Assembly: GCF_009729555.1 (NCBI RefSeq)
Contig: NZ_WODC01000007.1
Location: 62,001 to 126,000, forward strand
From: Pseudodesulfovibrio alkaliphilus
GTDB taxonomy: Bacteria; Desulfobacterota; Desulfovibrionia; Desulfovibrionales; Desulfovibrionaceae
Direction of reading: 5' to 3'
DNA length: 64,000 bases
A model generated the notes under the pieces. The model did not search any database. It saw only the letters and a list, made by a program, of their open reading frames with translations, and had not been told where the DNA came from. Made by a program: the position numbers and the translations under genes. Positions within the stretch are counted from its first letter, which is position 1. Each line of letters begins with the position of its first letter. Shown one piece after another: positions 58,536 to 64,000 of the stretch.

Positions 58536-60267
58536 GGAAATCCAGCAGATCAAGACCCTGATTGCCGAAGGCAAACAGCGGGGATTCCTGACATACGAGG
58601 AGTTGAGCAAGGCCCTGCCTTCCGACTACAACACCCCGGAACAGCTGGAGGAAATTCACGCCATCTTTGACCAGATGGGCATCGCCCTCGTCGATTCCGA
58701 CGAAGACGACAAGAAGCTCGAAACCGATGACAAGGAACTCGAACTGACCGACAAGGACGACGAATCAGGAGACTACGCCTCGCGCAGTACCGACCCGGTA
58801 CGCATGTATCTGCGCGAGATGGGGGCAGTGCCCTTGCTCGACCGCGAGGGCGAGGTGGTCATCGCCAAGAAGATCGAAAATGGCGAGATGGAAGTCCTGT
58901 ACTCCCTGGTCGAGGTGCCCGTGGCCGTCGAGGAGCTCATTTCTGTCGGCGAAGACCTCAAGGATGGCCGCGTCAAGCTCAAGGACGTGGTCAAGACCAT
59001 CGAGGAGGACGACCCCAGCGAGGACGAGATGAATCAGCGCCAGCGCGTCATCTTCCTGCTCGACGAGGTCAAGAAGCTCTACAAGAAAAAACGCAAGATT
59101 TACGAGAAGCTCGACTACTGCGCCCAGACCGACAAGCGCGTCTATGGCGTACAAAAGGATATTCTCTCCTACAAGGACGAGGTGGTCAATCGACTGCGCG
59201 ACATCAAGCTGGAAAAGACCCTCATCGACCGGATCATTGAGACGGTCAACGACTACGTCCGCCAGATGCACAACTGCCAGCGCGACCTCTCGGCCTATGT
59301 CCTGTCCGTGGGCCAGACCAAGGCGGAGATCGAGATTCTCTTCAGGCAGGTGGATGACCGTGCCATCAACCCGGTGAAGGCGGCCGACACTCTGGGCCTT
59401 ACCGTGGAAGAGTTCTTTTCCTTCAAGGAGATGCTGGCGGGTAAGCTGGAGATCATGCACCGGCTGCAGGACAAGTGCTGTCACTCGGTCCATGACCTGG
59501 AGGAGGTGCTGTGGCGCATCAAGCGCGGCAACCTCTCGGCTATGCGCGCCAAGCAGGAGCTTATTCGCGCCAACTTGCGACTTGTCGTCTCCATCGCCAA
59601 GAAATACACCAATCGAGGGCTCCAGTTCCTGGATCTCATCCAGGAGGGAAACATCGGGCTGATGAAGGCGGTGGACAAGTTCGAGTACCAGCGCGGCTAC
59701 AAGTTCTCCACCTACGCCACATGGTGGATTCGTCAGGCCATCACCAGGGCCATTGCGGATCAGGCCCGGACCATTCGTATTCCGGTGCATATGATCGAGA
59801 CCATCAACAAGCTTATCCGTACTTCGCGCTATCTGGTGCAGGAACTCGGTCGCGATCCCTCGCCTGAGGAAATTGCCGAGCGCATGGATTATCCGCTGGA
59901 GAAGGTCAAGAAGGTGCTCAAGATCGCCAAGGAACCCATCTCGCTTGAAACTCCCATCGGAGACGAAGAGGATTCGAGCCTGGGCGATTTCATTGAAGAC
60001 AAGAAGGCCACTGCCCCCGCCGAAGAGGTGGTGTCCACCAAACTGAGCGAGCAGATCGCCTCGGTCCTTTCCGACCTCACTCCTCGCGAGGAGCAGGTGC
60101 TGCGCAAGCGGTTCGGCATCGGCGAGAAGTCGGACCACACCCTTGAAGAGGTGGGCAAACTCTTCAACGTCACTCGCGAGCGCATCCGCCAGATTGAGGC
60201 CAAGGCCCTCAGAAAGTTGCGCCATCCGGTGCGCAGCGCTCTGCTTCGTTCCTACTTCGAGAACTAG
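58522..60267 (+). CDS. rpoD: RNA polymerase sigma factor RpoD (sigma-70)
   Basis: This 581-residue housekeeping sigma factor has a short region 1.1, an acidic stretch (about 55-85), region 1.2 ([11 protein letters not shown]), a non-conserved insert, region 2 ([27 protein letters not shown]), region 3 and region 4 ([28 protein letters not shown]). The ATG follows CAGGAGGG and overlaps the end of dnaG. A hairpin follows the stop. Confidence 0.97.
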   Translation: MSNIKEIQQIKTLIAEGKQRGFLTYEELSKALPSDYNTPEQLEEIHAIFDQMGIALVDSDEDDKKLETDDKELELTDKDDESGDYASRSTDPVRMYLREMGAVPLLDREGEVVIAKKIENGEMEVLYSLVEVPVAVEELISVGEDLKDGRVKLKDVVKTIEEDDPSEDEMNQRQRVIFLLDEVKKLYKKKRKIYEKLDYCAQTDKRVYGVQKDILSYKDEVVNRLRDIKLEKTLIDRIIETVNDYVRQMHNCQRDLSAYVLSVGQTKAEIEILFRQVDDRAINPVKAADTLGLTVEEFFSFKEMLAGKLEIMHRLQDKCCHSVHDLEEVLWRIKRGNLSAMRAKQELIRANLRLVVSIAKKYTNRGLQFLDLIQEGNIGLMKAVDKFEYQRGYKFSTYATWWIRQAITRAIADQARTIRIPVHMIETINKLIRTSRYLVQELGRDPSPEEIAERMDYPLEKVKKVLKIAKEPISLETPIGDEEDSSLGDFIEDKKATAPAEEVVSTKLSEQIASVLSDLTPREEQVLRKRFGIGEKSDHTLEEVGKLFNVTRERIRQIEAKALRKLRHPVRSALLRSYFEN

Positions 60268-60275
60268 TCCTCTTC

Positions 60276-60312
60276 GGGGCCGGGTGCGGACAACGCTCCC
60301 GGCCCCTTGTCT
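60276..60312 (+). terminator. Hairpin after rpoD
   Basis: A 9-bp stem GGGGCCGGG/CCCGGCCCC (60276-60284 with 60298-60306) with a 13-base loop is followed by TTGTCT. The poor T-run makes it a weak or partial terminator, so some reading into cbiB is possible. Confidence 0.55.
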
Positions 60313-60372
60313 ACGCCGCTCCATGCGGCCTTGCGCCCAGCGCGAAACACCGAGCCCAACGGGACCAGAACC

Positions 60373-61320
60373 ATGGAAATCCTTTTCATCTTCATCGTTC
60401 CCGCAGCTGCCCTGATTCTTGACACCCTGTTTGGCGATCCCAAGTGTCTGCCGCACCCGGTCCGGCTCATCGGCCGGATACTCGACCTGTACGAGGCATC
60501 GGCACGACGCGTGGGCATTGATCTGGCCGTGGCGGGCTGGGCTGCAGTACTCCTGCTGCCCGTGGCCGCCTGGGGCGTGGCCGAATTCATGATGGCCATC
60601 CCGTATTTGGGCCTAATCGTCGCCGTCTATCTGGCCTATGCCGGGCTGGCCCTGGGGTGTCTGGCGCGTGAGGCATACCGCGTGGCCGCATTGCTCGATA
60701 CCGGCGACCTGCCCGGAGCGCGAGCCGCCCTCTCCATGCTTGTCAGCCGCGACACCTCGGAACTTGGCCCCGACGAGGTGCGGCGCACCCTGGCCGAAAC
60801 AGTGAGCGAAAACCTCAACGACGGCCTAGTGGCGCCCATGTTTTACCTTGTCCTGCTGGGACCGGGCGGTCTGTGGGCATACAAGACGATCAGCACCATG
60901 GATTCCATGTGGGGCTACCGCACCGAGCGCTTCCGCGACCTCGGCCGTGCAGCAGCAAAAACCGACGACATACTGGCTTGGATTCCGGCTCGGATTACGG
61001 CCTGGCTGATGATCTTCGTGGGCTGGCGGCGCGGGCTGGCCCATGGCGCTGCCAAAGCCAACCTTTCCCGTGATGCGAGCAGGATGGAGAGCCCCAACGC
61101 AGGCTGGCCCATGGCCGCTGCCGCATGGCTCCTGGGCGGCCAGATGGGTGGCAGGGCGGTCTACTTCGGAGCAGTTAAGGACAAGCCCGTGCTCGGCCCG
61201 GCTGGAGCCGTGTGGGACAGGCAGATGGTACGCACCCTCATCCGACTGTGCAAATCCACAGGCCATCTGGCAGGGTGGCTCTTCATCGCTCTGCTTGGAG
61301 CGCTACGGTGGGTCTGGTAA
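60373..61320 (+). CDS. cbiB: Adenosylcobinamide-phosphate synthase CbiB/CobD
   Basis: The 315-residue membrane protein joins cobyric acid to aminopropanol (phosphate) in cobalamin synthesis. Family segments are LILDTLFGDPKCLPHPVRLIG, ARAALSMLVSRDTSELGPDEV, AETVSENLNDGLVAPMFY and YKTISTMDSMWGYR. Several membrane helices are present. The ATG at 60373 gives the normal N-terminus; the open frame reaches back to 60307. No other cobalamin gene and no cobalamin riboswitch is visible beside it. Confidence 0.94.
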   Translation: MEILFIFIVPAAALILDTLFGDPKCLPHPVRLIGRILDLYEASARRVGIDLAVAGWAAVLLLPVAAWGVAEFMMAIPYLGLIVAVYLAYAGLALGCLAREAYRVAALLDTGDLPGARAALSMLVSRDTSELGPDEVRRTLAETVSENLNDGLVAPMFYLVLLGPGGLWAYKTISTMDSMWGYRTERFRDLGRAAAKTDDILAWIPARITAWLMIFVGWRRGLAHGAAKANLSRDASRMESPNAGWPMAAAAWLLGGQMGGRAVYFGAVKDKPVLGPAGAVWDRQMVRTLIRLCKSTGHLAGWLFIALLGALRWVW

Positions 61321-61424
61321 GCACCTTTTCTGTCCGGGCGAAGCGGTGCCCGATCATAGAGGGAAAAGCGCTGCAACGCAGTCAAACCGTTATCCTCGAC
61401 GCGATGGATGCTGGATTTACAACA

Positions 61425-61455
61425 GAGAAGAGGGCTCCGCAGGAGCCCTTTTCTC
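61425..61455 (+). terminator. Rho-independent terminator after cbiB
   Basis: A 14-bp stem with one G-T pair (61425-61438 with 61442-61455) has a 3-base loop and carries TTTT in its 3' arm. It lies between cbiB and the converging chemoreceptor gene and may serve both. Confidence 0.8.
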
Positions 61456-61491
61456 GATAATCGACGGACTCATGGTCCTGTTGATATGGAA

Positions 61492-63660
61492 TCAGAAACG
61501 CTCAAAATCCCCGTCAGACCCCATGTCGAGCCCGATGCCCCCGGAGATACTGTTTCGTATTTCAGGCCGCTTGCCGACTTTTGGTGTGTTTCCCCGGGAC
61601 AGGGCGGCGGATTGGGATTTGACACGCACTGTCCTATTATTTTGGACATGCCCATCGTCCACGCGGAAGAAGGCCATAAGGTGCATAAGGTGCTGACCGT
61701 GACCGGAGAGTTCTTCGCTGGTAGAGGCCATTTCCTCGGAAGCAGATGCGTTCTGCTGAATGACGGAATCAAGCTGATTTATAGCATGATTGATCTGAGT
61801 CGCACCAGCATTTTGTTCTTTGCTGGCTGCGGCTATGCTTTGGATAAGGGTTGCGGTCCGTTCAATGTCTGGCACAAGCCTTTCAAGCATATCCCCCGCC
61901 TTTTCAGCGACCGCGACACTGCTGCTCGACAATTCACTGATCTCGGCCGCGGCATGACCGCTACGCTCCGCGAGTTTGCGAACTTCGGCCGCCACTACGG
62001 CGAACCCTTTACCGTGCTCACCCGCTCTTGCCGCTTCAATGGCTGCATTGAGTGCCAGCAGGTTTGTTTGCCGGGCTATTTCTTCAACAATTGAAATCTT
62101 GTCCGCAATACTCTTCATGGAGTTCACGGTCAGGGACACGGCTTTTCCACTCTCGTGAGCATCCGAGGCAGCCGTACGTGCTAGCTGGTCTGTTTCGCGA
62201 GCGTTTTCAGCATTCTGGCTGATGTTGGCGGTCATTTCTTCCATGGAAGCCGTGACCTCTTCAATGGACGCGGCTTGTTCTGTGGCCCCCTGGGAGACGG
62301 TCTGTGACGAAGCCGAAAGCTCCCCGCTGCCTGCTGCGATGCTCTCCGATGCGTGTTGAACCTCAAGGACAACACCCTTGAGCCTGTCCGCCATATCCTT
62401 TAGCGTTCGGGCAAGAACTCCGATTTCATCTTTGTTGTTTATGTCTATTGAGTTGTCGATAAAGTCGCCTTGGGCAAGTTTCTCGGAAAAAGCGACCGCT
62501 TTTCGAATTGGCAGGACGATGCCTCCTGCCAGGAACCAGATGGCGCCGCAACCGAGCAGGGCCAGTCCGCAGCCGATAATGATGTTGATGATGCTTTCAC
62601 TACGCGTTGTCTGGATCATATCGTTTTCCAGTTGAATCGCGTCAGCGAAAACTATTGACCAGCTCGTTTCTATCAAAATAGCCCAAGGCATTCCGGTTCG
62701 CCCCAGCTCGATCGGGGCCAAGACCTTGATCAGGTTGGCGCCTTCATCAATATCAACAATCGGTTTTCCTGCCTGCGTATTATCTATCAGGCTCTGCCAG
62801 TCGCCCAGGCCAAGATCTTTAAGCGGGCGGCCAATGGAATTTGCATCGGCGCTGTTGGCGACAACTATGCCAAGGTTACTGATGACCATGGCCTTTGCAT
62901 TGCCGTCGTAAAGCGACCTCGCAACTTCCTGGCAAAGCATCTGGACAAAATCAAGACGCAAATCCGTACCGCCGACGCCGAGAAACTTGCCATCCACCAC
63001 GATGGGTGCCGACATCGTGGTGAGCCATTCCTCCTTGCCCTGAACGATGTAAGGGAAGGGATCAAGTACATTCTCCCGCAGCCTCTCGCGTGGAGTCAAA
63101 TACCAGCCACCTTTGCGAACTCCGTTGGGGTGTGGGGATGCGTCCTCGTAGCCGACCAGGGCCTGACGGTCTATCATCCCACTTGCGTCTCGGTTCCAAT
63201 AGGTTACAAAACGTCCGGTCTCGTCGTGGCCTGTCTCACTTTTTCCCGCATGGAGCCTGTCATCGCCATCAAGCGCGTCTGGCTCCCATGCACTGTATGC
63301 GCCAAGGAAATCCCTGTTGTTTTCGAGCACCGTAAGGAGGATATTGCTGAAAGTTGTTCTTAAATCTAATTTTTGACTGATGTCTGTTGTTGTCCGGACG
63401 GCCTTGAAGGCGTCGGCGATGGTGCGGGCGCTGGCGATGTTCTCTTCGAATTTTGACTTGATGAATCCAGCCTCACGTTGTGCGACAGCGAGCAACATCT
63501 GATGTGTTTGTTTATTGACGAGTGCCTTGATTTCTTCCGAGATGCGATTATTGGAATTTCTCTGCGACAGAATTTGTATGCCGACGAGGATTGACACGGT
63601 CAGCAGCAAACAGATGCCTGCCATTAACACTATTTTCGTTTTTATTGATTTGAGGTGCAC
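61492..63660 (-). CDS. Methyl-accepting chemotaxis protein with dCache sensor
   Basis: This 722-residue receptor has an N-terminal helix (about 8-30), a dCache/PDC sensor (about 35-345, with [21 protein letters not shown] and [10 protein letters not shown]), a second helix (about 360-385), HAMP and a signalling hairpin with [19 protein letters not shown] at the tip. The C-terminus ends DFERF, like the other receptor in this window. The GTG at 63660 has GGGGG about 6 bases upstream and is preferred to a TTG six codons earlier. The SAWEPD sensor pattern is frequent in receptors for amino or organic acids, but the ligand is unknown. Confidence 0.93.
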   Translation of the reverse strand: MHLKSIKTKIVLMAGICLLLTVSILVGIQILSQRNSNNRISEEIKALVNKQTHQMLLAVAQREAGFIKSKFEENIASARTIADAFKAVRTTTDISQKLDLRTTFSNILLTVLENNRDFLGAYSAWEPDALDGDDRLHAGKSETGHDETGRFVTYWNRDASGMIDRQALVGYEDASPHPNGVRKGGWYLTPRERLRENVLDPFPYIVQGKEEWLTTMSAPIVVDGKFLGVGGTDLRLDFVQMLCQEVARSLYDGNAKAMVISNLGIVVANSADANSIGRPLKDLGLGDWQSLIDNTQAGKPIVDIDEGANLIKVLAPIELGRTGMPWAILIETSWSIVFADAIQLENDMIQTTRSESIINIIIGCGLALLGCGAIWFLAGGIVLPIRKAVAFSEKLAQGDFIDNSIDINNKDEIGVLARTLKDMADRLKGVVLEVQHASESIAAGSGELSASSQTVSQGATEQAASIEEVTASMEEMTANISQNAENARETDQLARTAASDAHESGKAVSLTVNSMKSIADKISIVEEIARQTNLLALNAAIEAARAGEHGKGFAVVAAEVRKLAERSGHAAAEISELSSSSVAVAEKAGDMLERLVPDIERTATLIQSIAAASKEQNAGATQINHAINQLDSVIQQNASASEEMASTSEELSGHGQHLMHLMAFFRVDDGHVQNNRTVRVKSQSAALSRGNTPKVGKRPEIRNSISGGIGLDMGSDGDFERF

Positions 63661-63889
63661 GGGTTCCCCCTTTTTCAATTCTGGTTACACGAACTTTATA
63701 CTTCGTCTATTATAATTAAATAATTTGCTTCATTGCCGATGCCAGGCCGAAAGGGGGGAGGAGGGCACAGCCAGAAGAAGACGTAGAATAAATTTTTCCG
63801 TATAACATTTCAAAATCAAAAAGAAATGGGAAGGCAAAAAAGATCGTTCTGATTACGGTCGACAGCAAACGGAACGCAGGCGGAATGTG

Positions 63890-63935
63890 AATACAATGAA
63901 AGATGGCTCCTTGCGGAGCCCTCTTTCATTGTATT
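63890..63935. terminator. Long inverted repeat, probable terminator
   Basis: Arms 63890-63910 and 63915-63935 pair over 21 positions with one mismatch around a 4-base loop. On the minus strand it follows the stop of the last, partial gene. The outer part of the stem is AT-rich, which gives T-rich 3' arms on both strands. The rest of the gap from 63661 to 63889 is AT-rich near the chemoreceptor start and shows no gene. Confidence 0.7.
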
Positions 63936-63947
63936 TTGCTGGATGCG

Positions 63948-64000
63948 CTATTCGCCAAGCTCGACGCTGCGCAGATAAGACTCGAAGGCACCGTCGATGA
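63948..64000 (-). CDS. C-terminal end of an unidentified protein (cut by window edge)
   Basis: On the minus strand the frame IDGAFESYLRSVELGE ends with TAG at 63950-63948 and stays open to the window edge. A hairpin terminator 13 bases beyond the stop supports a real gene end. Sixteen residues are too few to name the product. Confidence 0.55.
   Translation of the reverse strand, partial: IDGAFESYLRSVELGE

Noticed and set aside
60307-60372. An N-terminal extension of cbiB
   Set aside because: The added residues are arginine- and proline-rich, overlap the rpoD hairpin and are not typical of the family.
58765-60456. A 563-codon open frame on the minus strand across rpoD
   Set aside because: It mirrors the strong codon bias of rpoD, has no recognisable domain or ribosome-binding site, and rpoD is certain on the plus strand.

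Overview
The window looks like chromosome from a Desulfovibrionales sulfate reducer, most like Pseudodesulfovibrio/Desulfovibrio. This is inferred from gene content and order, not from a search. The clues are high GC, a D. gigas-type single-cluster ferredoxin with an extra cysteine pair, a fused 2-oxoacid:ferredoxin oxidoreductase, a Mn-type pyrophosphatase, a PxxKW cysteine-rich protein, an incomplete mannose-type PTS, and the block kdsA-kdsC-lptC-lptA-lptB-rpoN-hpf-ptsN-rapZ-PTS-ppaC, which I recall from this order. I see no prophage, insertion sequence or CRISPR array.

Layout. 1-12.4 kb: the end of a ferritin, korAB, ettA, then on the minus strand an EAL-CBS-GGDEF protein and an accC-accDA carboxylase pair, then a plus-strand flavin oxidoreductase. 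12.4-19.3 kb: a CHASE2 adenylate cyclase divergent from a complete type I secretion trio (TolC, ABC, HlyD). 19.4-26.1 kb: ferredoxin, a chemoreceptor, an EamA transporter, a 28-residue membrane miniprotein with its own promoter, a SulP transporter and tRNA-Ser(CGA). 26.4-39.4 kb: tadA-purQ on the minus strand, divergent from a long plus-strand run: pyrG, kdsA, kdsC, lptC, lptA, lptB, rpoN, hpf, ptsN, rapZ, PTS IIA/IIB/IIC and ppaC. These join CTP and Kdo synthesis, LPS transport, sigma-54 and a PTS-based control circuit. 39.5-51.9 kb: a minus-strand run of dapA, a UshA-like protein with an in-frame TGA, an HU/IHF gene, an FlhG-like ATPase, a diguanylate cyclase, prfB, lnt, corC, mnmG, an M20 hydrolase, a PxxKW protein, mtnP and apt. 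52-61.3 kb: rsmA, HU, a 57-residue membrane protein, the macromolecular-synthesis cluster rpsU-yqeY-mutS2-dnaG-rpoD, and cbiB. The window ends with a second minus-strand chemoreceptor and the last codons of another gene.

The most interesting observations involve recoding. (1) At 40473-41330 a secreted, catalytically degenerate UshA-like protein reads through an in-frame TGA in a CxxU context, with a possible SECIS hairpin just downstream: a candidate selenoprotein. (2) The PTS IIC gene is split into two frames exactly at a T9 tract. (3) prfB carries the classic +1 autoregulatory frameshift. Other notable points are a type I secretion ABC protein that lacks its LSGGQ signature and switch histidine, two chemoreceptors sharing a C-terminal DFERF tail (one with a C9 tract just before it), and two membrane miniproteins with strong ribosome-binding sites.
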